Shown: positions 53,762 to 62,524 of the stretch, piece by piece
How the letters are laid out: each line of letters begins with the position of its first letter
How positions within the stretch are numbered: the first letter of the stretch is position 1
Assembly: GCF_017115105.1 (NCBI RefSeq)
Contig: NZ_JABXKH010000103.1
Span: 1-64,000 of the forward strand
Source of the DNA: Nostoc sp. NMS2
Lineage (GTDB): Bacteria; Cyanobacteriota; Cyanobacteriia; Cyanobacteriales; Nostocaceae
DNA length: 64,000 bases
Reading direction: 5' to 3'
The notes under the pieces: model-generated
What the model was told of the DNA's origin: nothing
Database searches by the model: none
What the model saw: only the letters and a program-made list of their open reading frames with translations
Program-made: the position numbers and the translations under genes

Positions 53762-55474
53762 GTGTCTAATTCTAAAAGTAGCCATATTTTCATAAAGTTT
53801 CTAGCATTTATTGGTGTTTTGGGTTTATCTGGTTGTCCATCTAATGTCCCTAAATCCGCAGTTTCCTCACCTTCTCCTATCATTGAAAATAAACAACAAA
53901 GCTTACAAACAAGTTCTTTAACTATAGGAATTTTGAGTAAGCCCAGTTACTATCAAGAATTAACAACTTACCTACGTGAGAAATTGGGTAATAAAGTACA
54001 AATAGTTATTGATGGTGATGAATCAATTCCTTATGAAGAAGCCCGAAAAAGGATGATAAATAAAGAATGGGATATTGCCTTTACTTTATCACCAATACTT
54101 TCTGTAGCTGCTAAAAATAACGATTATCATTTTGCAGCCCGAATGTTTCCAAATAATCCTCCATATTACCAAGCTACTTTATTCACAAAATCTACTAGTA
54201 GTATTCAATCTCTCAATGATTTAAAATCTACAAATACTATTGCTCTTGGAGATTTCAATTCAGCATCTAGTTTCTATGTACCTGCTTATGACTTATTTGG
54301 TAAAAGTCTCAGGGTAGACATGGGCCATCGAGGAAAAGATATTAAAGACTTAGTTAAAACTGGAAAAGCTGATGTAGGTGCTGCTGCTTATGAAGCAGTT
54401 ACAAATGATAAAGATTTAAGAATCATTCATTTAAGTAAGGAAATTCCCGGCTCTAATGTTTATTTATCACCTAAGCTTTCTGAATCTGACCGTCAGATAA
54501 TTACAAAAATTTTACTTAACGCACCAGATAATATTAGAAAACAAGCTAATTATGGTGGTGGCGATGAATCTGACTATTCACAATTAATAAAGATTTCTCA
54601 AAGAACTGAAGAAATATTGAGATGTGCAAATTTTCAGCAAAATCCGGTTAATTTTTACTGTAGTAATAGTTCCCTAAATCAAAAATATAATAATTCTAAT
54701 AATACTTCAGAAATATTAGGGCGAATTAATGGATGGACTCGCCAAACTAATGAAATTGAAACTTTCAAGTTGTCAGGAAAAGATAATAAAGTTTACCAGA
54801 TAATTATACCTCGAAAAATCTTGAATCAAATTCCTGGTGCTTCTAATCCAATTGCTTTACAAGGGAAAGAAGTCAAAATCATAAATGTTGCATCCCAAAA
54901 AGCACAAGGACAAGTGTTTGAATTAAAAATTACAGAGCCTAATCAATTGAGTTTATTAGAAAATATATCTAATTCTTCTACTCAGTCTAGTTATCAAGTT
55001 AAGCAAGTTGATGATGGCGATACAATCACGGTCACTGATGTATCTAATCAAGAAATCAGAGTGAGGTTTGCTTGTATAGATACCGCAGAAGTACCTCATT
55101 CGGATGCAGAAAAGAACAGTGATAGCTCTACTGATACAAATCAGTTTTTATGGGGCAATAAAGCTAAAGAGCGACTAAAAACATTAATACAGCAGGGTGG
55201 CAGTCAAGTCAAACTGGATATAGTAGATACCGATTTTTATGGGCGTAAAGTTGCTGAAGTACGTTTACCTGATGGCACTTTTGCCCAGCAAGTATTAGTT
55301 AAGGAAGGATTAGCTGTGGTTTATCGAAAATACCTGAAAAACTGTCCCAGTGCTGGTGTTGTAGAACAGGCTGAAGCGGAAGCTAAACAACAACGTTTAA
55401 ATATTTGGGCAGATTCACAATTTACTGCACCTTGGGATTGGCGTTCGCAAAAAAAATCCTCCAAAAAATCCTAA
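53762..55474 (+). CDS. Lipoprotein: PhnD-like binding domain fused to an SNase-type nuclease
   Basis: GTG 53762 is chosen because AGGTG lies nine bases upstream; GTG 53750 is also in frame. The lipobox is LGLSGC (Cys ~25). Residues ~55-275 match the phosphonate/phosphite-binding (PF12974-type) fold: TIGILSKPSYYQELTTYLRE, then EWDIAFTLSPIL. A middle region (~320-400) has no assigned domain. Residues ~415-560 are a staphylococcal nuclease (SNase) domain with VDDGDTITV, RVRFACIDTAEVPH and DFYGRKVAEV, which carry the catalytic Arg and Glu positions. Predicted in the periplasm or outer membrane face. Confidence 0.85.
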   Translation: MSNSKSSHIFIKFLAFIGVLGLSGCPSNVPKSAVSSPSPIIENKQQSLQTSSLTIGILSKPSYYQELTTYLREKLGNKVQIVIDGDESIPYEEARKRMINKEWDIAFTLSPILSVAAKNNDYHFAARMFPNNPPYYQATLFTKSTSSIQSLNDLKSTNTIALGDFNSASSFYVPAYDLFGKSLRVDMGHRGKDIKDLVKTGKADVGAAAYEAVTNDKDLRIIHLSKEIPGSNVYLSPKLSESDRQIITKILLNAPDNIRKQANYGGGDESDYSQLIKISQRTEEILRCANFQQNPVNFYCSNSSLNQKYNNSNNTSEILGRINGWTRQTNEIETFKLSGKDNKVYQIIIPRKILNQIPGASNPIALQGKEVKIINVASQKAQGQVFELKITEPNQLSLLENISNSSTQSSYQVKQVDDGDTITVTDVSNQEIRVRFACIDTAEVPHSDAEKNSDSSTDTNQFLWGNKAKERLKTLIQQGGSQVKLDIVDTDFYGRKVAEVRLPDGTFAQQVLVKEGLAVVYRKYLKNCPSAGVVEQAEAEAKQQRLNIWADSQFTAPWDWRSQKKSSKKS

Positions 55475-55519
55475 ACTTTCCCAAATAAAATCATTATAAC
55501 TACCAAAATATCAATATCA

Positions 55520-56461
55520 ATGTCTAAATTAGCCACTAAATTCTTTGCTGTTCCCGCGTTGTTACCAGTGCTACTTCTGTCACAATTGCAGCAAGATACA
55601 CAAGTAGGAATTAGTAACCGACAATTAAATGAACAATCAATGTTGGCAGTTAATTGGGTGCAACAATCTGGAGAATATAGAGCATTAACTTATCAAGCGT
55701 TCAATATAGCCAAACTCACTTTTGATACCGCTAAATTAAAAAATATTACCCGTCCCACCATCATTGTTGATATTGATGAAACAGTTCTTGATAATAGCCC
55801 CTATCAAGCAGGGTTATTAGATACTAATAATGGTTTTGAAATTACTACTTGGAATCAATGGATTAAGGAGGAGAAAGCTAAAGCTGTACCGGGAGCAGTT
55901 GAATTTGTTAATTATGTAAATAAAAATGGGGGTAAGGTATTCTTCATTTCTAATCGAGATGAAAAAAGCGCTAAAGATGCTAAAAGCAATGATTTAAAAA
56001 TAGCTACTATTAACAATTTAAAATCTGTGGGGTTTACAGGAGTAAACGGAGAGACAGTATTGTTAAAGGGGGAGTTTACCCAAAAGATTGGCGACAAAGA
56101 GAATACTTCTAAACAATGGCGAGTAGAAGCTGTTAAAAATGGCAATGCTGATGGCAAAAGATATACAGTAATTGCCTTGATTGGCGATAACCTAAATGAT
56201 TTTGATGAAACAATAGGCAGAAATAACCAACAACGTCGTGACCATGTAGATAATAACCGTCAAAATTACGGTATCCTTCATATCGCAAAAGGGATAGTTA
56301 AACCTGCTTACATTGCAATACCTAATCCTATGTATGGAAATTGGGAAACAGGAATGTATAGTCCACAGGCATTTAAAAAACAAAGTCCTTTTGATATGAC
56401 CCCAGGAGAAAGAAGTAAACAACGCCGGGAATCTTTAAATCGGTGGTTGGGGAAGTTTTAA
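55520..56461 (+). CDS. 5'-nucleotidase/acid phosphatase of the lipoprotein e(P4), class C type
   Basis: 313 residues. N-terminal signal (FFAVPALLPVLLLSQLQQ). HAD motif I, IIVDIDETVLDNSPYQ, near residue 84 provides the two catalytic Asp residues; SNRDEK and ALIGDNLNDFDE are motifs II-IV. The e(P4) family hydrolyses nucleoside monophosphates in the periplasm. It is 45 bp after the lipoprotein gene, on the same strand, with no strong terminator between. Confidence 0.92.
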   Translation: MSKLATKFFAVPALLPVLLLSQLQQDTQVGISNRQLNEQSMLAVNWVQQSGEYRALTYQAFNIAKLTFDTAKLKNITRPTIIVDIDETVLDNSPYQAGLLDTNNGFEITTWNQWIKEEKAKAVPGAVEFVNYVNKNGGKVFFISNRDEKSAKDAKSNDLKIATINNLKSVGFTGVNGETVLLKGEFTQKIGDKENTSKQWRVEAVKNGNADGKRYTVIALIGDNLNDFDETIGRNNQQRRDHVDNNRQNYGILHIAKGIVKPAYIAIPNPMYGNWETGMYSPQAFKKQSPFDMTPGERSKQRRESLNRWLGKF

Positions 56462-56701
56462 AGGTTTGTTCTCAGTCATTTTATAGTACCTATGTACTGT
56501 ATAAGTATCCTATCTCTTGTGGCTGAATATGAAGATGGATTTACCTAATCGAAAATGGAACTGTTACACCAATTAGACGGTTTTGGAGCAAAATAGCGAT
56601 TATCTATTGCGCCAAATCGACACAGTAGTAGTCGTGCATTGTTAATTTTCGCGTGTTGCTAGAAAATTATTCCTTTTCCCCTTTCTGAATAGGAGGTAAT
56701 A

Positions 56702-56749
56702 ATGCTAAATTTCCAATATTTGCAATACTTCAGGGTAATTTATGAATAA
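56702..56749 (+). CDS. 15-codon leader ORF overlapping the HU gene
   Basis: ATG 56702 follows a strong ribosome site, AGGAGG at 56691-56696 (5-base spacing), and encodes MLNFQYLQYFRVIYE then TAA. Its stop overlaps the HU start (ATG 56742) by 8 bases. HU itself has a weaker site (AGGGT). This suggests translational coupling. Confidence 0.5.
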   Translation: MLNFQYLQYFRVIYE

Positions 56750-57017
56750 AGGTGAACTAGTGGATGCTGTAGCAGCCAAAGCCAACGTCACAAAAAAGCA
56801 AGCTGATGAAGTAATCAGTGCTTTTTTGTCAGTAGTTATCGAAGCTGTAGCGAATGGAGAGAAGATAACCCTGGTAGGGTTTGGGTCATTCGAGCGACGC
56901 GAACGTTCCGAACGTGAGGGGCGTAATCCGAAAACCAATGAGCCAATGACTATTCCAGCGACTAAAGTGCCTGCATTCTCTGCTGGGAAGCAGTTTAAAG
57001 AAAAAGTAGCGCCATAA
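56742..57017 (+). CDS. HU-family nucleoid protein
   Basis: 91 residues, the family's normal length. MNKGELVDAVAAKANVTKKQ, then VVIEAVANGEKITLVGFGSF and the arm region RNPKTNEPMTIPATKVPAFS are diagnostic. Binds and bends DNA. It has no neighbour of related function; the leader ORF overlaps its start. Confidence 0.96.
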   Translation: MNKGELVDAVAAKANVTKKQADEVISAFLSVVIEAVANGEKITLVGFGSFERRERSEREGRNPKTNEPMTIPATKVPAFSAGKQFKEKVAP

Positions 57018-57034
57018 AGCATAAATAAGCCACC

Positions 57035-57637
57035 CTACCCAAAAGGCTGCCCCCAGCGCTCCCAGTTCTCCTTATTAAATGGACTGCGCCACTTCAAAAT
57101 AAGGTTCAACTCCAACTCTTGCCGTGTGCGTCGATCAACCGGAGCATCCCACCAAAATGCGGCGTTGACTGCTGTTTTTAACCCATAGTGATAATGTAAA
57201 TCCTGGTAGCTGGCGATGTAATTTTTGCAGGCGTGTATACCCTGCCATCGCTTGTTACTGTGGCACGTTTCGCCTACGTACAAAATAACAGAAGCCGCCG
57301 AGTCTATGATGAAATACAGACAAGTTGACCCAGGACTATCAACTGGCATTCGATAAAACGACATTGGCACAAGCCGCAGCAAGAGTGGATCAATTTGGTC
57401 TGGGTCGCAGTGCTTAGGGGTAAGGTCAAATAATGCCGTCTGCTGTGATGGTTTGTTCTCTCTCACATAATGCTGATATTCAAAAATCTGAGATTTCCAC
57501 TTCAACAGCGCCTCAAGACTCATTAACAGTGTCTTTGCTCTGCGTGCTGGTGTGACGGTCAAATCAGAAAATAAATTTAGCTGGTTGGGTTCCAAGGTGA
57601 TTAATGGGAATGTACAAACCAGTAGATTATCGCCCAC
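57035..57637 (-). CDS. GIY-YIG nuclease-like protein
   Basis: 200 residues from a GTG start. The GIY-YIG-like core is in the second half: CLYFIIDSAASVILYVGET, then SNKRWQG, with the Glu-containing end LELNLILKWRSPFNKENW. The first half (PNQLNLFSDLTVTPARRAK) is a helical N-terminal region. Similar proteins are widespread in cyanobacteria; role unknown. Converges with HU. Confidence 0.7.
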   Translation of the reverse strand: MGDNLLVCTFPLITLEPNQLNLFSDLTVTPARRAKTLLMSLEALLKWKSQIFEYQHYVRENKPSQQTALFDLTPKHCDPDQIDPLLLRLVPMSFYRMPVDSPGSTCLYFIIDSAASVILYVGETCHSNKRWQGIHACKNYIASYQDLHYHYGLKTAVNAAFWWDAPVDRRTRQELELNLILKWRSPFNKENWERWGQPFG

Positions 57638-57728
57638 AACTGGATGGAGTCAAACCTGTTAGCAGCTTAATAGAGCGATCGCAGTTTTGATTTTGGGCAT
57701 TTTAAAGTAGCGTTTACTCAATATTGCC

Positions 57729-58061
57729 ATGTTTAAAGGATTTGGTCGCCCAAAGAAAAAATCAGTGCTTGAAGAGAATGAACTGACCACAGGGATTGTT
57801 CAGCATCCAGTTACGGGACTTTGGCAGACTTGGATATCATTTACTGGTCATGATATACAGTGTGTCACTGCTCATGCCAATCGAGATGATGCTGACCGGG
57901 TAGCGAAACAGATTGCTGATGCTTGGAGTGAGGGGAAATACAAAACCCAGCAAGAGGTAACAGCTTTTATCCAATCACTGCCTACTGATGCTGTCATAGA
58001 CCCATTACCCCAAAATATTGTGATGCAACTGAGCAAGCAGGCATTAAGCGCAAAGAAGTAA
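57729..58061 (+). CDS. Hypothetical protein, 110 residues
   Basis: Starts MFKGFGRPKKKSVLEENELT. A beta-beta-alpha segment (TGIVQHPVTGLWQTWISFTG and NRDDADRVAKQIADAW) resembles a small integrase-arm or DNA-binding fold. Basic N-terminus. No family assigned. Confidence 0.6.
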   Translation: MFKGFGRPKKKSVLEENELTTGIVQHPVTGLWQTWISFTGHDIQCVTAHANRDDADRVAKQIADAWSEGKYKTQQEVTAFIQSLPTDAVIDPLPQNIVMQLSKQALSAKK

Positions 58062-58099
58062 GAAAGAGCATGGCTACGCCAACGTCTGCGACGAACGCT

Positions 58100-58549
58100 C
58101 TAAACAGTATCATCCATCCATCCGCACTCTGGATTTTGACAGTCCCAATGCACCCGTGCTGACCAGTCACGGTCAAATTCAGCACTACACCGAGGGCATC
58201 TACCTGTAAACATCGGATGCCAGTCAATCAGTTCTAGCTGCTGTTCTGGTGTCCACCTCGCCTGTGGCTGCACAATCAACTCGCCGTTGTAAAATGTGCG
58301 CTCTATTGTCAGTTCGCCATTAACATATCTTGCCCCTTCTGGTTCCCATTGCTGGTTATTATCGTTACAGGGATTGTCATCAGTCTCGCCAATGCCTAGA
58401 AAGTCTACAAATTGCTTAGTTTCTAATTCGGGATCATCCCGGAAATCAAGGCAGGTGTTACCGGATGGGCCAGTTGGGTGAACGGCGCAGACTAGCTGAG
58501 GGTTATGGGCGTAAAAGAGACAGCGATTGCACTCGAGTAATTTTGACAT
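58100..58549 (-). CDS. Zinc-ribbon-containing hypothetical protein
   Basis: 149 residues from ATG 58549 (MSKLLECNRCLFY), which places a Cys pair (CNRC) at the start; a longer frame to 58588 exists. A second zinc ribbon is at the end: CPRCSAEFDRDWSARVHWDC followed by CGWMDD. The middle is acidic. Family unknown; conserved hypothetical found on cyanobacterial replicons by pattern only. Confidence 0.6.
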   Translation of the reverse strand: MSKLLECNRCLFYAHNPQLVCAVHPTGPSGNTCLDFRDDPELETKQFVDFLGIGETDDNPCNDNNQQWEPEGARYVNGELTIERTFYNGELIVQPQARWTPEQQLELIDWHPMFTGRCPRCSAEFDRDWSARVHWDCQNPECGWMDDTV

Positions 58550-58588
58550 AGCACCGGTTTTAAAAGTCGTTTGCATAACGTTTGGCAA

Positions 58589-58861
58589 GCCTTGGCATCA
58601 GAGTTACTGCCCAACTAATAGCCAAAACTTGACTTAAACAATGGCCTAGCAGGTAGATGTCCAATGAGAGCCTCCATTTGAAAAATTAGGTCAGTGTACT
58701 GCTGCCAACTGTAGTTTAATTGCCATTCGACAGGATCGCTAAATTTAACGTAATCCTTTTAAAAAATCAAATGCTTAATGATATTTTAGTACAAAAGAAC
58801 TATCGAAATGGTTTGCGGTAGTTGGTTTCCGGCAATATTGTTCAAAAATGAGGAATATGCG
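58589..58861. other. Intergenic region, nothing recognised
   Basis: No ORF with coding character. AT-rich near 58760, where a promoter for the following three-gene cluster could lie. Confidence 0.4.
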
Positions 58862-59563
58862 ATGAGAGATTCTAATTCCTTACTTTCTAGTTATGAAGAA
58901 TTAGTGCAAAACCATATCAGTCAATTCGACCCACAGATTGCAGATTTGCAACAATTAGTAAAAGCACGAATGCAAGAACTTCATGACGCAGAACAGACAT
59001 TGGTAGAAACACAAGCAATAGAACTTAAACGGATCACTGATGCTCTGGCTACCGATGCTCGTTGCTTGTTGCCAACGCCAGGATTAAGAGCATTTGTACA
59101 AGAGTTAAAACAGACTAAAAGTAATAATTGGTACACGCGCAAATCAGAATTTAGTATTGCAGAAGATCCAACTACTTGGTTATTGGCGATGCTCGAACTA
59201 CCGATAGGTTTGAGCAACTACCAAACTCACGAAGACCTTAATGGTTATGATGACGAACGTAACTTTATCGGGTATAGCTATACTCTGTCTCTAAAATTAG
59301 GTTCAGTTGAGCATTCGCTCAATGAAATACCATTAAAACGCATATATAACGTCAACGAGTCTAGTGAAACTTCTATAAAAGGGCAAATTGAGGACTACAT
59401 TTATGGTGACATAAAATATTTACTTAGAGATATGGAATATCCAGAGGAACAAAAACAGCAATTAGCGGCTGAAATCAGCACATTAGTAGGTTACTCCCTC
59501 AAAATATTCGCACTTAAACCTAGAAGAGCTATTTTTAATTATTCATCCATAGAGGAAAACTGA
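58862..59563 (+). CDS. Hypothetical coiled-coil protein, first of a three-gene cluster
   Basis: 234 residues from ATG 58862 (MRDSNSLLSSYEELVQNH), preceded by GAGGAAT. The longer frame from 58808 has no supporting site. A coiled coil occupies ~residues 15-65 (FDPQIADLQQLVKARMQEL); the C-terminal part is a mixed fold. Its TGA overlaps the ATG of the next gene (TGATG). No family recognised. Confidence 0.65.
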   Translation: MRDSNSLLSSYEELVQNHISQFDPQIADLQQLVKARMQELHDAEQTLVETQAIELKRITDALATDARCLLPTPGLRAFVQELKQTKSNNWYTRKSEFSIAEDPTTWLLAMLELPIGLSNYQTHEDLNGYDDERNFIGYSYTLSLKLGSVEHSLNEIPLKRIYNVNESSETSIKGQIEDYIYGDIKYLLRDMEYPEEQKQQLAAEISTLVGYSLKIFALKPRRAIFNYSSIEEN

Positions 59564-60360
59564 TGCAATTGTATTTGAGCTTGTCAGCCTATGGTGGAGT
59601 TTCAACCCGTGAAGCATTAGCAATATTTTGGAATGCAGGAATCCGGTATGTTGAGCTAGCAATTGGGCCTCGACCTGATACTGATTCAGCGCAAGCAGTA
59701 GAGGATTTTAGACAACAGGGAATGGTCTATCGAGCGCATCATGCTTTTGTTTGCAGCGCACGCCATTATTTTTTCAATCTAGCTCAACCTCAAGATTGGA
59801 AATATTTTGAACGATTGGCAGATTATCTAGCTAGTATAGGTGTTACCGCTTATTCAGTACATGGAGGAAACTTTTGTAAAACCACGGAACGCGTTTTAGC
59901 ATACACAACATTTGTAGAAAATATTCATCGTCTTCATCGGGTTTGTCTAACGCGAGGTATTGTTTTTGGTGTAGAAACAATGTATCCTACACTCACAAAT
60001 AGCACTGTTGAGAACCTTTTGGATAATGCTTCAGAACTTGCTCAATTTTGCCAAGATGTTCCCCAGGTCAAGATAGTTGTGGACTTGGCCCATCTCAACA
60101 TTTGGCGTGACAAAACCGAAATACTGTTGAATGAATGGTTGGGACTTCCACCAGAGAAACTTTTAGAAATTCACATTTCAGACAATGATGGACGGCAAGA
60201 TATACATTCGCGGATTACGGCCAATACTTGGTGGTTATCTCAGATTACTAATTTTCCAAAGGGAATTCCCTTGGTGTTAGAGAGCCGATTAAATCGATTG
60301 CCTGTTTCAGTAGTGCAGCAAGAGTACGACCGGATCGTTGCTTTAATAGTAAGCTTTTAA
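59563..60360 (+). CDS. Xylose-isomerase-like TIM-barrel (sugar phosphate isomerase/epimerase type)
   Basis: 265 residues. AP-endonuclease-2/xylose-isomerase-like barrel: AGIRYVELAIG, then VHGGNF, GVETMYP (Glu ligand), VVDLAHLNIW (Asp/His), LEIHISDNDGRQDIHSR and LVLESR (last Glu). These are the metal-binding positions of this superfamily, which isomerises sugars or cleaves at abasic sites. Start overlaps the previous stop by one base, so tightly coupled. The substrate is unknown. Confidence 0.85.
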   Translation: MQLYLSLSAYGGVSTREALAIFWNAGIRYVELAIGPRPDTDSAQAVEDFRQQGMVYRAHHAFVCSARHYFFNLAQPQDWKYFERLADYLASIGVTAYSVHGGNFCKTTERVLAYTTFVENIHRLHRVCLTRGIVFGVETMYPTLTNSTVENLLDNASELAQFCQDVPQVKIVVDLAHLNIWRDKTEILLNEWLGLPPEKLLEIHISDNDGRQDIHSRITANTWWLSQITNFPKGIPLVLESRLNRLPVSVVQQEYDRIVALIVSF

Positions 60361-60483
60361 TGTCAAATGAGACTAAGCATTAATAGATTCAGGTAACAAA
60401 CCAGACATATTTAATAGTTGTTGCATTTTACTACTGGTAAGTGCTTTAAGTCCAAAATAGAGCGCCTGGTTGTGGGATAATAT

Positions 60484-61431
60484 ATGCCAAGATCACGAAA
60501 AATAGAAGAAACTTTATCTATTCTTGCCCAAATTCGAGAGCATCCCACAAGTGAGGAAGGGATCATAATTTTACGCCAAGCTCTTAAGAGTAAATATTCT
60601 ATAGCTGTTGCCCAAGCAGCCAAGATAGTAGGCGAATCTACTATTACTGAGTTGGTTGGCGATCTTGTAGAAGCTTTTGCTCGAATGATGGTCAAACCCG
60701 CACAAGTAGACCAAAATTGTCTTGCCAAGAAAGAGATAGCACAAACACTGTATCACTTAGAATACAGCGATGAAAACCTTTTTCTGCAAGGGATTCGACA
60801 TATTCAGATGGAGCCAGTATGGGGAGGAGTTGAAGATACTGCTGCCCATCTGCGGGGTATATGTGCTTTAGGTCTGGTGAGAATGAACTACTCAGATGTA
60901 ATGAACGAATTAGCCGATCTATTAGCTGACCCCAAACCAGAAGCAAGAGTTGCTGCTGTAAAAGCGATCGCCTACACAGGAAATCCTCAAGGTGTACCTT
61001 TACTTCGTTTAAAAACCCGCATCGGCGATCAAGCACCACAGGTGATTTCGGAGTGTTTCAGTGCTTTGTTACAATTAGCTCCAACTGATTCACTTGCAAT
61101 AGTTGCTGGTTTTCTTTTTGACCCAAAGGAGCAAATCTGTGAGTTAGCAGCATTGACGTTGGGTGAATCACGATTAGAGAAAGCATTTGATCATCTCAGA
61201 AATTGCTGGGAGCAAACAAGGAATGTAGAACTTCGGCGCACATTGTTACTAGCAATTGGGATGTTGCGACAAGATAAAGCAATAGATTTCCTAATTTCAC
61301 TAGTGGCTCAAGGAAAAGACATTGATGCAAAAGATGCGATTGCAGCGTTGGCTATTTATCGAGAAGACCGTAAACTGTGGCAGCGAGTTGATCGAGCTAG
61401 TGAACAAAGAGCTAATCAATTGGGACTTTGA
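60484..61431 (+). CDS. HEAT-repeat protein
   Basis: 315 residues, all helical. About six HEAT-type repeats, e.g. VMNELADLLADPKPEARVAA, then VISECFSALLQLAPTDS and KEQICELAALTLGESRLEK. The repeats suggest a protein-protein scaffold. It follows the TIM-barrel gene by 123 bp on the same strand. Function unknown. Confidence 0.8.
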   Translation: MPRSRKIEETLSILAQIREHPTSEEGIIILRQALKSKYSIAVAQAAKIVGESTITELVGDLVEAFARMMVKPAQVDQNCLAKKEIAQTLYHLEYSDENLFLQGIRHIQMEPVWGGVEDTAAHLRGICALGLVRMNYSDVMNELADLLADPKPEARVAAVKAIAYTGNPQGVPLLRLKTRIGDQAPQVISECFSALLQLAPTDSLAIVAGFLFDPKEQICELAALTLGESRLEKAFDHLRNCWEQTRNVELRRTLLLAIGMLRQDKAIDFLISLVAQGKDIDAKDAIAALAIYREDRKLWQRVDRASEQRANQLGL

Positions 61432-61471
61432 AAGCGTTGAGGATGTAGGAAAGTGCGAAAGTCTTAGCTGA

Positions 61472-61969
61472 GGCGATGAATTTTTGGATCAATGTCTTAA
61501 TGAAGTTGTGGCGGCTCCTCGGAGTCGAACCGTGAAGTTCTGGATTAGCCATTGGAGCCGAAAATATTCAAGATTTCCAAAGGTGGTGTTGCAGAACTTA
61601 GTTGATCTGGGTGTTTTGGTGAAACAAGAACATACCGTACTCTGGTTTTTTCCTGTTCAGCGGTACTTTCTAACCGATGAATCAATCCAACGCGCGATTG
61701 TTAATCAAGTGCGTGCAGCTGTTTTAGAAAATATCCGACTGGATTCCCGCACGGCTGTGCTAATCAGCTTGATGAAAACCTGTCATCTCAGCAATACCGT
61801 CTTTACATCCGAAGAATTGCCAGAGGTGCGATCGCGGATTCAAGCGATCGCGAATGGTGAATTAGTGAGTAAGGCTGTCTCAGAAATCATCGCCACTGCT
61901 CAGGCAGCAATGATCACTGCGATCAGCACTTCGGCAGCCTCTAGTTCAAGTTCCTCTAGCAACCAATAG
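61472..61969 (+). pseudogene. N-terminally truncated GOLPH3/GPP34-like protein
   Basis: From 61472 the frame reads GDEFLDQCLNEVVAAPRSRT, then FWISHWSRKYSRFPKVVLQN and DLGVLVKQ, matching the second half of bacterial GPP34/GOLPH3 proteins. It is preceded immediately by a TGA at 61469-61471. The first ~70 residues of the family are missing. A TTG at 61484 could allow a 161-residue product. The end is a serine-rich tail (ASSSSSSSNQ). Confidence 0.65.
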
Positions 61970-62074
61970 AGGGAAAAAGATTAGCCAGATCGGAATGCAA
62001 GCTTTTGCCAAATTTTCGATTTGGTGGTTCACAATCAACTGATGAATTTCCTAAAACCCAAACCAGCCCAACCA

Positions 62075-62237
62075 AGCATTTCAATTATCTGCCTGATGAA
62101 TGTCAGCAGATGCAGCAGATTGTGATGCCTGACGGCAAGCCGTAAAGCGTATACGCATTTCACAGGTGTATTTTAGTGAACTGGAGGAATTGGTGCAGAG
62201 GTTTTTAGAGTTGTTGGGAAAGCCCAAGCGTGCTTAA
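62075..62237 (+). pseudogene. C-terminal fragment of the 12089-13243 gene family with a repeat insertion
   Basis: Reads KHFNYLPDECQQMQQI, matching the parent LKSYNYLPAECEQMREI; then a 27-nt insert; then VYFSELEELVQRFLELLGKP, matching VYSSGLEDSVQKFLEMLGKL. The insert brings an in-frame TGA and the two halves are not in one open frame. Confidence 0.75.
62127..62153 (+). mobile_element. 27-nt small dispersed repeat at the same HIP1 position as the 14018 insert
   Basis: Inserted after GAT (62124-62126) and before CGC (62154-62156). Begins GCCTGACGGCAAGCC and ends GCGTATA. The parent has GCGATCGC there. Confidence 0.8.
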
Positions 62238-62524
62238 TTAAACTTTCTCTAACATTTTTAATTGTCTATCCATTTCACCACCCAGGAGCAAGATAATAAT
62301 ATTGAACTCTCGGTCAATGTGATATTTTTTCTGTAACACTTATTGTCTGCCTTACGATTGAGTACATTTTTTCCTATCTCAATTACTATAAGGCTTTGGG
62401 TTTCGCACTCCTGACTACCAAGTTCCCAGTCTAAACTAGTCAGGAGCGCATCTGTGACTGCAACAAGTTGAATTTTTCTTTAGTCTTTTGAACAGTCGTT
62501 TGATTTTTTAAGAAGGTATCTACT

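Larger units (their letters stand above)
61970..62524. other. Intergenic region containing a gene fragment
   Basis: Holds the fragment 62075-62237 described separately. The remainder, ~62240-62520, shows no gene; a poly-T stretch is near 62325. Confidence 0.5.

Noticed and set aside
61500-61530. tRNA-like T-arm sequence (ggagtcgaacc)
   Set aside because: No acceptor stem or anticodon arm can be formed, and the stretch is inside the GOLPH3-like coding frame.
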